Of a DNA stretch of 64,000 nt, positions 43,865 through 51,918 are shown one piece after another (positions within the stretch are counted from its first letter, which is position 1; the number at the start of each line of letters is the position of its first letter). A model generated the notes under the pieces. The model worked only from the letters and a program-made list of their open reading frames with translations. It did no database searches and had not been told where the DNA came from. The stretch comes from an uncultured Piscinibacter sp. (GTDB lineage Bacteria > Pseudomonadota > Gammaproteobacteria > Burkholderiales > Burkholderiaceae_C). The stretch is taken from the NCBI RefSeq assembly GCF_937952055.1, contig NZ_CALFYO010000032.1, positions 196,651-260,650 of the forward strand. Direction: 5' to 3'. A program made the position numbers and the translations under genes.

Positions 43865-44401
43865 ATGACCGCTCGCAGCAACCCCCGTCGCAACGAGATG
43901 CCTGCCGTCAGCGACGCGACGCAAGACACCCTGGTCGACGAGATCGGTGAGCCGGCGGCCCGCGTGCTGCGGCGCTTCCGTCTCGTGTTCAATGCGGTGA
44001 AGACGCATTTTCAGCAGGTCGAGCGCCGCGCGGGGGTCGGCGGCGCGCAGCTCTGGGCCTTGAGCATCATCCACGCCCGTCCGGGTCTCGGCGTGAACGA
44101 ACTGGCGCGCGCGATGGACGTGCACCAGTCCACGGCAAGCAATCTCGTCAGGGCGCTCGCCGAGCGCGAGCTGATCGTCGCCGCACGCGAAGGGCCGGAC
44201 CGCCGCGCCGTGCAACTGAACGTTCTTGCCGCCGGGCGCAAGGTGCTTCGCCAAGCTCCGGGGCCCTTCACAGGTGTGCTGCCGCAGGCGCTGGCCGGTC
44301 TCGACGCGAAGACGCTGACGCGGCTCGACGCCGACCTGGCGCGACTGATCGCCGCGCTCGGTGTCGACGAACGCGGCGCCAACATCCCGCTGGGCCAGTG
44401 A
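43865..44401 (+). CDS. MarR family transcriptional regulator
   Basis: A 178-residue winged-helix regulator. The recognition region is LGVNELARAMDVHQSTASNLVRAL, followed by the wing REGPDRRAVQLNVLAAGRKVL. It is divergent from the ClC transporter with a 23-bp gap, so that gene is a plausible target. The ligand is unknown. The C-terminal 30 residues extend beyond the core fold. Confidence 0.91.
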   Translation: MTARSNPRRNEMPAVSDATQDTLVDEIGEPAARVLRRFRLVFNAVKTHFQQVERRAGVGGAQLWALSIIHARPGLGVNELARAMDVHQSTASNLVRALAERELIVAAREGPDRRAVQLNVLAAGRKVLRQAPGPFTGVLPQALAGLDAKTLTRLDADLARLIAALGVDERGANIPLGQ

Positions 44402-44420
44402 AGCCGGCAGCTTCGCGGCC

Positions 44421-44969
44421 TTACTGCTTCGGGTAGACGAGGTCGGCGCGGCGGTTCTTCGCCCAGGCGGCCTCGTCGTGGCCGCTGGCCACGGGGCGCT
44501 CTTCGCCCCAGCTCACCGCTTCCATCTGCTGGTCCTTCGCGCCGTAGATCTTCAGCGAGCGCAGTACCGCTTCAGCGCGCTTCTGGCCGAGCGCGAGGTT
44601 GTACTCGGTGCTGCCGCGTTCGTCGGCATTGCCCTCGACCTTGATCGCCAGTGCCGGCGAGCCGGCGAGGTACTTGCCATGGCGCTCGATCAGCGCGGAG
44701 AACTCCGCCTTGATCGAGAAGTCGTCGAAGTCGAAGTAGACGCTGCGCTCCTTCGAGATGGCATTGTTCGGATCCAGGTGGGCCGGCAGGTTCACCGTGG
44801 CCACGGTCGACGCGGGTGCCGGCTTGGCCGTAGCGGTCGGTGCCGGCGCGGCGGGCGCCGCGGCGGCGGGTGCGGGCGCAGCGGCGGTCGGGGTCACCGG
44901 CGTGCTGCTGCAAGCGGCGAGCAGGGCGCTCGCCAGGGTGAACATCACGCCCAACGTTCTCTGATTCAT
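44421..44969 (-). CDS. pal: peptidoglycan-associated lipoprotein (Pal) / OmpA-like lipoprotein
   Basis: A 182-residue outer-membrane lipoprotein with signal peptide and lipobox ALLAAC (Cys20), an Ala/Pro-rich linker (residues 27-60) and a C-terminal OmpA-like domain. Peptidoglycan-binding motifs are YFDFDDFSIK and GNADERGSTEYNLALGQKRAEAV. The ATG at 44969 has CAGGAGAG upstream. The length and GNADERG motif fit Pal, but tolB/tolQRA/ybgF are not adjacent, so it may be a second Pal-like protein rather than the canonical one. Confidence 0.85.
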   Translation of the reverse strand: MNQRTLGVMFTLASALLAACSSTPVTPTAAAPAPAAAAPAAPAPTATAKPAPASTVATVNLPAHLDPNNAISKERSVYFDFDDFSIKAEFSALIERHGKYLAGSPALAIKVEGNADERGSTEYNLALGQKRAEAVLRSLKIYGAKDQQMEAVSWGEERPVASGHDEAAWAKNRRADLVYPKQ

Positions 44970-45021
44970 GCGGTCTCTCCTGAGTGACGGCGTGCAGCGG
45001 AGTCGCCGCGCCGCCCGGGAT

Positions 45022-45051
45022 GCTATAGGAATATTCGGACAAATATAGTAA
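45022..45051 (-). promoter_or_regulatory. putative promoter of the Pal gene
   Basis: On the minus strand TTACTA (45051-45046) and TATAGC (45027-45022) are spaced 18 bp apart, about 50 bp before the Pal ATG. A perfect GAATATTC palindrome (45029-45036) lies between them. The patch is far richer in A+T than its surroundings. The -35 is weak, so the element is tentative. Confidence 0.4.
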
Positions 45052-45078
45052 TGGTCGGTGACGGGGCCGAACGACGCA

Positions 45079-45705
45079 TCAGGCGCGCTTGAACAAGGCA
45101 AGCAGTGCTCCGGCGGCGACGAAGAGCCCGCCGAACGCGCGGTTCATGGCCCTGATGTGGCCCGGCGCCTGCAAGGCACGAAGCACACGTGCAGCGAGTG
45201 CGGTGTAGCCGGCCATCACCACCAGGTCGGTGAAGGCCAGCGTCAGCGCGATCACCGCATACTGCGGCAGCAGCGGCTGCGCGAGCTCGAGGAACTGAGG
45301 CACCACGGCGAGCAGGAACACCGTGCCCTTGGGGTTCAGCGCGTTGACGATCCAGCCGCGCACGAACAACTCTCGGCGCGACACCGTGGCGCTCGGGCCG
45401 TCGGCGGCGGCCATCGGCGCGGCCGGTGCGCGCCACTGTCGAATGCCGAGCCAGACGAGGTAGGCCACACCCGCCCACTTCACGACGGCGAAGGCCAGGC
45501 TGGACGCCGCGATCAGCGCGCCCAGGCCGACGCCGACCACCAGCACCTGCGTCCAGATGCCGGTGACGAGTCCGAAAGTCATGGTGTAGCCGCGCCGGAA
45601 GCCGTGGTTCATCCCGGCGCTCATGGCGGCGACGGCGCCGGCGCCGGGCGACAGGCTGATCGCCCAGGCGGCGGCAAAGAAGGCGATCCAGGTGGCGGGC
45701 TCCAT
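45079..45705 (-). CDS. LysE/RhtB-family amino acid exporter
   Basis: A 208-residue inner-membrane protein with about six helices. LysE signatures include WIAFFAAAWAISLSPGAGAV at the N-terminus and VNALNPKGTVFLLAVVPQF after helix 3. The ATG at 45705 gives the family N-terminus MEPATWIAFF. The exported substrate (threonine, homoserine or another amino acid) cannot be decided. Divergent regulator genes common beside lysE are absent here. Confidence 0.9.
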   Translation of the reverse strand: MEPATWIAFFAAAWAISLSPGAGAVAAMSAGMNHGFRRGYTMTFGLVTGIWTQVLVVGVGLGALIAASSLAFAVVKWAGVAYLVWLGIRQWRAPAAPMAAADGPSATVSRRELFVRGWIVNALNPKGTVFLLAVVPQFLELAQPLLPQYAVIALTLAFTDLVVMAGYTALAARVLRALQAPGHIRAMNRAFGGLFVAAGALLALFKRA

Positions 45706-45780
45706 GGCACGAATTGTCGCGCAAGGCCTGCAATGCGCACGGCCAGCGGGCTCGCGCAACGTGGCCGGCTCAGGCGCTCC

Positions 45781-46926
45781 TCAGTTCTTCTCCACCGGCA
45801 GGCCGGCGGCCTCCCATTCGGGCAAGCCGCCGCGGAACCAGTAGACCTCCTTCAGGCCGCTGGACAGGGCGACGCGGCTGGCCTTGTACGACTTCCAGCA
45901 CTCCGCGCCGTTGCAGGCGAAGACGGTCGGCTTCGCGCGGTCCAGCTTGGCCACACCGGAGAAGTCGTCCTTGCTCGCATCGAAGGCGACGTCCTTCAGG
46001 CTCTTTTCGTGGTACGGCACGAACACCGCGCCCGGAATGCGCTTCGTGGCGTACTCCTTCTCGGTGCGCGTATCGACCATGACGGCGCCGCGCGCGATCA
46101 ACTGCTGCACTTCGCGCGCCGTGACCATCCTGGCGCCCGGCAGCAGGGTGGGCGTGAACAGGCCCAGCTCGGCGACGGTCTTGTACTCGGCCAGCTCGGC
46201 GCGCAGGACCACCGGTTTCAGCCCGGCGGTCTGCGCCGCGCTGGCGAACCAGCTGGCCACGCGTGAGCGTACGTCGGCCGGCAGGTCCTTCTTGACGACC
46301 ACCGTGAAGCCCCCGGGCACCGGAGAAGAAGAGGCCAGCAACTTTCCGGCTCCGCCATGGTCCCTGGACCATTCCTCCCAGTCGCTGCGGCGCACGACGG
46401 TCGCGTCGGCCTGTCCGAGCAGCAGTGCGGTCAGGCCGGCCTGCGGGTAGCGTTCATGCTGAACCGAGCTCAGGTCCTTGAACGACAGGCCGCTGGCGTT
46501 CAGCATGCCGCGGGCCATGTAGGTGTAGATCGAGTCCTGCTGCGGCAGGTAGATCCTGCCGCCCTTCAGGTCCGCGGTCGAACCGAACTGCGGCCGTCCG
46601 ACCAGCACGTAGTGCTCGGCGCGATCGGTCGAGCCGACGAGTTCGTAGCCGCGCATCAGCGCCGAGGCCGCCACCTGTGGTGGCGCGATGAAGATGTCGA
46701 AGCCGCTGCTGCGCGTGGCGCGCATCACCTCGGCGAGGTCCTCACTGGTGAGCACTGTGACGGGTGCTCCGGCGGCCTTGCCCAGGCTCGCGGCCAGGGC
46801 CGACCGGGAGACCACCATGCCGTCCTTCTTCGAGGTCGGCTCGATGGCGACGATGGCGGACAGCTCGGCCGCGGAGGCTGTGATGGCAGCCAGGCTCAGC
46901 GCAACGGACGACAGGACGGTTCGCAT
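45781..46926 (-). CDS. PhnD-like periplasmic binding protein fused to a rhodanese domain
   Basis: This 381-residue exported protein has a signal peptide (MRTVLSSVALSLAAITASAA) and a PhnD/phosphonate-type binding domain at about residues 20-265 (FIAPPQVAASALMRGYELVG, LTALLLGQADATVV). A C-terminal rhodanese domain at about 280-375 contains VMVDTRTEKEYATKRIPGAV and the active-site loop CNGAEC, with catalytic Cys338. The fusion suggests a periplasmic sulfur-transfer or thiol-handling protein that binds a small ligand. No transporter partner is adjacent. The start at 46926 fits the signal peptide. Confidence 0.85.
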   Translation of the reverse strand: MRTVLSSVALSLAAITASAAELSAIVAIEPTSKKDGMVVSRSALAASLGKAAGAPVTVLTSEDLAEVMRATRSSGFDIFIAPPQVAASALMRGYELVGSTDRAEHYVLVGRPQFGSTADLKGGRIYLPQQDSIYTYMARGMLNASGLSFKDLSSVQHERYPQAGLTALLLGQADATVVRRSDWEEWSRDHGGAGKLLASSSPVPGGFTVVVKKDLPADVRSRVASWFASAAQTAGLKPVVLRAELAEYKTVAELGLFTPTLLPGARMVTAREVQQLIARGAVMVDTRTEKEYATKRIPGAVFVPYHEKSLKDVAFDASKDDFSGVAKLDRAKPTVFACNGAECWKSYKASRVALSSGLKEVYWFRGGLPEWEAAGLPVEKN

Positions 46927-47140
46927 TCGGACACCTCTCTTGCCCAGTGGCCCCTCGTGCCGCGCGCGGCAATCGGTGCGGCCGCCCATTCTGGCCTTGC
47001 GAGCGTTCGACGCATGCGCCGGCGCGCAGCGGGGCGTGAAGAAATTCCGGCACGAACGAATGGACGAACTCCACAGCTGCGTCGGAGCGCCGGGTGATGC
47101 ACGGTCCTCGCTGCACGCCTTGCGCCGGAGACAATGCGCC

Positions 47141-48499
47141 ATGGCCAAGGATAAGTCGATCTACACGTGCAACGAATGCGGCGCCAGCAGCCCGAAGTGG
47201 CTGGGCAAGTGCCCGGGCTGCGGGGCCTGGAACACCCTGGTGGAGTCGGTGGCGGAGACGGGCACGGGCAAAAACCGCTTCCAGTCGCTCGCGAAGAGCC
47301 AGCCGGTGGCCACCTTGTCGGAGATCGAGGCCAGCGAGATCGAGCGTCAGCCCACCGGCATCGCCGAACTCGACCGGGTGCTCGGCGGCGGCATCGTCGA
47401 AGGTGGCGTGGTGCTGATCGGCGGCGACCCGGGCATCGGCAAGAGCACGCTGTTGCTGCAGGCGCTCGATGCACTCTCGCGCTCGATGAGGACGCTCTAC
47501 GTCACCGGCGAGGAAAGCGGCGCACAGGTGGCGCTGCGCTCGCGACGCCTCGGCCTGGAAGGCTCGCAGGTACGCGTGCTCGCCGAGATCCAGCTCGAGC
47601 GCATCCTCGCCACCCTCGAGGCTGAACAGCCGGCGGTGTGTGTGATCGACTCGATCCAGACCGTCTACTCGGACCAGCTCAGCTCCGCGCCCGGCTCGGT
47701 AGCGCAGGTGCGCGAGTGCGCCGCGCACCTGACGCGCGCTGCCAAGGCCAGCGGCACGACGGTGGTGCTCGTCGGCCACGTCACCAAGGAAGGCACGCTG
47801 GCCGGACCGCGCGTGCTCGAGCACATCGTCGACACCGTGCTGTACTTCGAGGGCGACACCCACTCCAGCTTCCGCCTCGTGCGCGCCATCAAGAATCGCT
47901 TCGGCGCGGTCAACGAGATCGGCGTGTTCGCGATGACCGAACGCGGCCTCAAGGGCGTGGCCAACCCCAGCGCGATCTTCCTGTCCACGCACGGCGAACC
48001 GGTGCCGGGCTCCTGCGTGCTGGTCACGCTGGAGGGCACGCGGCCGCTGCTGGTGGAGATCCAGGCGCTGGTGGATGCCGGCGGGCCGAGTCCGCGCCGC
48101 CTCAGCGTCGGTCTCGAGCGCGACCGGCTGGCGATGATGCTCGCCGTGCTGCACCGCCACGCCGGCATCGCCGCCTTCGACCAGGACGTGTTCGTCAATG
48201 CGGTCGGCGGTGTGCGCATCAGCGAGCCGGCGGCCGACCTCGCGGTGATGCTGGCCATCCAGGGCTCGCTGCGTGCGCGCGCGCTGCCGCGCGGCTTCAT
48301 CGCCTTCGGCGAGGTCGGGCTGGCCGGCGAGGTGCGTCCGGCGCCGCGCGGCCAGGAGCGGCTGAAGGAAGCCGCCAAGCTCGGCTTCTCCGTCGCGGTC
48401 GTACCCCACGCCAACGTGCCGAAGAAGCCGATCGAGGGCCTGACGATCCATGCGGTCGAGCGCATCGAGGAAGCCATCGCGCTGGTGCGCAACCTTTGA
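47141..48499 (+). CDS. radA: DNA repair protein RadA
   Basis: RadA is a RecA-like branch-migration ATPase used in recombination repair. The 452-residue protein has an N-terminal zinc finger (Cys10, Cys13, Cys24, Cys27), Walker A GGDPGIGKST near residue 96, Walker B VCVIDSIQT, the RadA-specific KNRFGAVNE motif and a Lon-protease-like C-terminal domain (FVNAVGGVRISEPAADLAVM). The ATG at 47141 fits the family start and follows a GGAG. It is transcribed with the phosphoesterase gene 12 nt downstream. Confidence 0.96.
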   Translation: MAKDKSIYTCNECGASSPKWLGKCPGCGAWNTLVESVAETGTGKNRFQSLAKSQPVATLSEIEASEIERQPTGIAELDRVLGGGIVEGGVVLIGGDPGIGKSTLLLQALDALSRSMRTLYVTGEESGAQVALRSRRLGLEGSQVRVLAEIQLERILATLEAEQPAVCVIDSIQTVYSDQLSSAPGSVAQVRECAAHLTRAAKASGTTVVLVGHVTKEGTLAGPRVLEHIVDTVLYFEGDTHSSFRLVRAIKNRFGAVNEIGVFAMTERGLKGVANPSAIFLSTHGEPVPGSCVLVTLEGTRPLLVEIQALVDAGGPSPRRLSVGLERDRLAMMLAVLHRHAGIAAFDQDVFVNAVGGVRISEPAADLAVMLAIQGSLRARALPRGFIAFGEVGLAGEVRPAPRGQERLKEAAKLGFSVAVVPHANVPKKPIEGLTIHAVERIEEAIALVRNL

Positions 48500-48511
48500 T
48501 CACGATCCGCC

Positions 48512-49312
48512 ATGCGCATTGCGGTGATCTCCGATATCCACGGCAACCTGCCGGCGCTCGAGGCGGTGCTCGACGACATCGCCGGGAGCAATGTCGACCT
48601 CAGCGTCAACCTCGGCGACATCCTCTCCGGCCCGCTGTGGCCGGCGCAGACGGCGCAGCGGCTGATGGCGCTTGGGCTGCCGACGATCCGCGGCAACCAC
48701 GAACGGCAACTGCTCTCGCTGCCGCGCGGGCGCCAGGGGGCATCGGATGCCTTCGCCAGCGATGAGATCACGGCCGCTCAGCGCGACTGGCTGGTCGCCC
48801 TGCCGGCCACGATGGAGCTCGCCACCGACGTGTTCTGTTGTCACGGCACGCCGAGCAGCGACCTGCAGTACTTCCTGGAGACGGTGACGCCAGCGGGCTG
48901 GACCGGCACCGCCGAGCCCGGTCTGCGCGCCGCCACGCCCGACGAAGCCGCCGAGCGCGCTGGCGGCGTCCGCCACAGCCTGATCCTTTGCGGCCACACC
49001 CACGTGCCGCGCATGTTGCGGCTCGCCGACGGGCGCCTGGTGGTCAATCCCGGCAGCGTCGGGTTGCAGGCCTTCGACGATGTCCACCCGCGGCCGCACG
49101 TGGCCCAGACCGGCACCCCACATGCGCGCTATGCGCTGCTGACGCGGCGCCGCGACGGCTGGCAGGTCGAGCTGCGGGCGCTGCCGTACGACTGCGAGTC
49201 CGCCGCGCGCCGCGCCGAGGCGAACGGCCGCGCCGACTGGGCCGATGCGCTGCGCAGCGGATTCGTCGGTCGCTGGGAGGCCGGCGCGCCGCCCGTACCA
49301 TCGCCGCCATGA
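48512..49312 (+). CDS. metallophosphoesterase, YfcE/MJ0936-like
   Basis: A 266-residue calcineurin-like phosphoesterase. Metal-ligand motifs are ISDIHGN (Asp8, His10), LGDILSGP, IRGNHERQL, CCHGTP and CGHTHVPR, with the YfcE-type ending VNPGSVGLQAF. It is cytosolic and probably a phosphodiesterase of unknown substrate. It is co-oriented with radA (12 nt) and overlaps the next gene by 4 nt. Confidence 0.88.
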   Translation: MRIAVISDIHGNLPALEAVLDDIAGSNVDLSVNLGDILSGPLWPAQTAQRLMALGLPTIRGNHERQLLSLPRGRQGASDAFASDEITAAQRDWLVALPATMELATDVFCCHGTPSSDLQYFLETVTPAGWTGTAEPGLRAATPDEAAERAGGVRHSLILCGHTHVPRMLRLADGRLVVNPGSVGLQAFDDVHPRPHVAQTGTPHARYALLTRRRDGWQVELRALPYDCESAARRAEANGRADWADALRSGFVGRWEAGAPPVPSPP

Positions 49313-49713
49313 ATCCCGTGATCGGCTGGGCGCTTGCCGCCCTCTTCGTCGCACTCGCCTGGCAGGCCTATGGCTGGCAGGGGGTGCTGTTCGCCTTCTC
49401 GGCGGTGGTGTTCTGGCTGTTGCTGCAGTTCAGCCGCGTGATGCGGGCGATGCGCCTGGCCGGTCGGGCGCCGGCGGGGCGCGTGGACAGCGCGGTGATG
49501 CTGCATGCGAAGCTGCGCCCCGGAATGACCCTGCTGCAGGTGATCGGCTTGACGAGGAGCCTGGGCCGCAAGCTCAGTGACGGCGACGACGACTGGAGCT
49601 GGCGCGACGAAGGCGGCAGCAGCGTGCATTTGCACTTCGCGCGTGGCAAGCTGGTGCGCTTCCAGCTGGAGCGCCCGCCGGGTGCCGGCGAGCCCTCCCC
49701 CCCTGCGCCGTAA
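49309..49713 (+). CDS. small membrane-anchored hypothetical protein
   Basis: A 134-residue protein with two N-terminal hydrophobic helices (about residues 5-40, WALAALFVALAWQAYG and LFAFSAVVFWLLLQF). A cytosolic domain follows with LHAKLRPGMTLLQVIGLTRSLGRKL and a Trp/Asp patch (DDDWSWRDEG). Its ATG overlaps the phosphoesterase stop (ATGA). Its TAA stop lies in the TAAAAT hexamer that probably serves as the ilvE -10. I do not recognise the family with certainty. Confidence 0.78.
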   Translation: MNPVIGWALAALFVALAWQAYGWQGVLFAFSAVVFWLLLQFSRVMRAMRLAGRAPAGRVDSAVMLHAKLRPGMTLLQVIGLTRSLGRKLSDGDDDWSWRDEGGSSVHLHFARGKLVRFQLERPPGAGEPSPPAP

Positions 49714-49716
49714 AAT
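49711..49716 (+). promoter_or_regulatory. -10-like element before ilvE
   Basis: TAAAAT overlaps the stop codon of the upstream gene and precedes the ilvE ATG by 30 nt. A GGAG ribosome site lies at about 49735. No strong -35 is evident. It may allow ilvE expression independent of the radA operon. Confidence 0.35.
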
Positions 49717-49746
49717 CGCCAGTTCGAGGAAACCTGGAGAGTTGCC

Positions 49747-50670
49747 ATGTCGATGGCCGACCGCGACGGAAAGATCTGGATGGATGGCCAGCTGGTGGAC
49801 TGGCGCGACGCCAAGATCCACGTGCTGAGCCACACGCTGCACTACGGCTGCGGCGCCTTCGAGGGCGTGCGCGCCTACAACACGGTGGACGGCACGGCGA
49901 TCTTCCGGTTGCGCGAGCACACCGAGCGACTCTTCAACAGCGCAAAGATCCTGCGCATGAAGATCCCCTTCAGCCTGGAGCAGGTGATGGAGGCTCAGCG
50001 CGAAGTGGTGCGAGTCAACAAGCTGGAGAGCTGCTACCTGCGCCCGCTGACTTGGATCGGCTCCGAGAAGCTCGGCGTCAGCCCCAAGGGAAACACCATC
50101 CACCTGATGATCGCCGCCTGGCCCTGGGGCGCCTACCTCGGCGAGGAAGGCATGAAGCGCGGCATCCGCGTCAAGACCAGCAGCTATACCCGCCACCACG
50201 TCAACATCACGATGACGCAGGCCAAGGCGGTGAGCAACTACACCAACTCCATCCTCGCCAACATGGAGGCCACCGACGAAGGCTACGACGAGGCGCTGCT
50301 GCTCGACGCCTCGGGCTTCGTCTCCGAAGGCGCGGGCGAGAACCTGTTCGTCATCAAGAAGGGCGTGGTCTACACGCCGGACCTGTCTGCCGGCGCGCTC
50401 AACGGCATCACGCGCGACACCATCTTCGCGATCTGCCAGGATCTGGGCATCAGGCTGGTCGAGAAGCGCATCACCCGCGACGAGGTCTACATCGCCGACG
50501 AGGCCTTCTTCACCGGCACCGCCGCCGAGGTCACGCCGATCCGCGAGCTCGACCGCGTCGAGATCGGCAGCGGGTCGCGCGGCCCGATCACCGAGAAGAT
50601 CCAGAGCGCCTTCTTCGACATCGTCAACGGGCGCAATGCGAAATACGCCGAGTGGCTCACCAAGGTCTGA
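49747..50670 (+). CDS. ilvE: branched-chain amino acid aminotransferase
   Basis: IlvE catalyses the last step of valine, leucine and isoleucine synthesis. The 307-residue class IV PLP enzyme has HTLHYGCGAFEGVRAY near the N-terminus, the PLP lysine in MTQAKAVSNYTNSI and EAFFTGTAAEVTPI near the end. Two in-frame ATGs (49747, 49753) are possible, and a TGGAGAG site favours the first. It is followed 5 nt later by a CHCC zinc-finger gene and then waaF, an order I recall from other betaproteobacteria. Confidence 0.95.
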   Translation: MSMADRDGKIWMDGQLVDWRDAKIHVLSHTLHYGCGAFEGVRAYNTVDGTAIFRLREHTERLFNSAKILRMKIPFSLEQVMEAQREVVRVNKLESCYLRPLTWIGSEKLGVSPKGNTIHLMIAAWPWGAYLGEEGMKRGIRVKTSSYTRHHVNITMTQAKAVSNYTNSILANMEATDEGYDEALLLDASGFVSEGAGENLFVIKKGVVYTPDLSAGALNGITRDTIFAICQDLGIRLVEKRITRDEVYIADEAFFTGTAAEVTPIRELDRVEIGSGSRGPITEKIQSAFFDIVNGRNAKYAEWLTKV

Positions 50671-50675
50671 ACATC

Positions 50676-50882
50676 ATGAGCAGCGAACCCAAGGCCGTGG
50701 TCGAGGTGACCGCGAAGGACGTGCAGGGCCCGGGAGTGGTGGCCTGCCCGAACCCGAAGATGGCGCTGTGGAGCACCCACCCGCGCGTGTTCATCGACGT
50801 GGCCACGGAGGGCGAAGGCAAGTGCCCGTACTGCGGCACGGTGTACCGGCTGAAGGCCGGCGAAGTCCTGCACTCGCACTGA
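50676..50882 (+). CDS. CHCC-type zinc-finger protein
   Basis: A 68-residue protein of the zf-CHCC (NDUFS6 C-terminus-like) family. Candidate metal ligands are a Cys in VVACPNP (residue 24), a His in WSTHPRVF and the CPYCG pair, with a C-terminal LHSH. The mitochondrial relative is a complex I accessory subunit. The bacterial role is not established. The short spacings (5 nt after ilvE, 34 nt before waaF) suggest one transcript. Confidence 0.85.
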   Translation: MSSEPKAVVEVTAKDVQGPGVVACPNPKMALWSTHPRVFIDVATEGEGKCPYCGTVYRLKAGEVLHSH

Positions 50883-50916
50883 TGCCGGGTGTCTGCCCGC
50901 TGAGAACACGCCGTCC

Positions 50917-51918
50917 ATGACCCGCTCGCTGGTCATCGCGCCGCAATGGATCGGCGACGCGGTGATGTCCGAGCCGCTGCTGGCGCGCCTGGCGGCGCGT
51001 GGCGACACGCTCGCGGTGGCGGCGCTGCCGTGGGTGGCGCCGGTCTACCGCGCGATGCCGCAGGTGCGCGAGGTGATCGAGCTGCCCTTCGCCCATGGTC
51101 GGCTCGACTGGGCGGCGCGGCGTCGCATCGCGGCCACGCTTCGCGGCCGCTTCGACACTGCCTACGTCCTCCCCAATTCGATCAAGGCGGCGCTGATCCC
51201 CTGGTTCGCCGGCATCGCGACGCGCGTCGGCTACCGCGGCGAGGGGCGCTGGCTGCTGCTCAATCGGATGCTGCCCAACCCGGGGGGCCGGCCGCCGATG
51301 GTCGCCTTCTATGCCGCGCTGTCGGGCGAAGGGCCGCGCGCGGACGAGCGACCTCGGCTGCGCTTCGAGGCCGGCGTGATCACCTCGGCCGCGCATGCCG
51401 CCGGCGTCGTACCGGGGCGCTACTGGGCCTTCGCGCCGGGCGCCGAGTACGGCCCGGCCAAGTGCTGGCCAGCCTCGCACTATGCGACGCTGGCGCGGCG
51501 CCTGCACCAGCGCGACGGCCTGCCGGTGCTGCTGCTCGGCTCGGGCAAGGAGGCGGCGCTGTGCGAGCAGATCGCCGAGGCCGCGCCCGGCGCCTGCCGC
51601 GTGATGGCCGGCCAGACCGCGCTGATGGACGCGATGGCGATCATCGCCGGCGCGCGCGGCCTGGTCAGCAACGATTCCGGGCTGATGCACGTGGCTGCTG
51701 CCTTCGGCATCGCGCAGGTGGCGGTGTTCGGTTCCACCAGCCCCGAGCACACGCCGCCGCTGAATCCGCGCGCCCGCGTGCTGTGGCTGAAGCATGAACT
51801 GAAGCTCGACTGCATGCCCTGCTTCGAGCGCAGCTGCCGCTACGGCCACACGCGCTGCCTGACCGAGGTGGCGCCGCAGCGTGTCGAGGCCGCGCTGGAC
51901 GAGGCGCTGGCGCCATGA
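50917..51918 (+). CDS. waaF: ADP-heptose:LPS heptosyltransferase II
   Basis: This GT9-family transferase adds the second heptose to the LPS inner core at the cytosolic face. The 333-residue protein shows the IAPQWIGDAVMSEPLL N-terminal motif, FAPGAEYGPAKCWP and VSNDSGLMHVAAAFG with the GSTSPEHTPP loop, all typical of WaaF. Its stop overlaps the PAS kinase start by 4 nt. No other LPS gene is in the window. Confidence 0.92.
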   Translation: MTRSLVIAPQWIGDAVMSEPLLARLAARGDTLAVAALPWVAPVYRAMPQVREVIELPFAHGRLDWAARRRIAATLRGRFDTAYVLPNSIKAALIPWFAGIATRVGYRGEGRWLLLNRMLPNPGGRPPMVAFYAALSGEGPRADERPRLRFEAGVITSAAHAAGVVPGRYWAFAPGAEYGPAKCWPASHYATLARRLHQRDGLPVLLLGSGKEAALCEQIAEAAPGACRVMAGQTALMDAMAIIAGARGLVSNDSGLMHVAAAFGIAQVAVFGSTSPEHTPPLNPRARVLWLKHELKLDCMPCFERSCRYGHTRCLTEVAPQRVEAALDEALAP

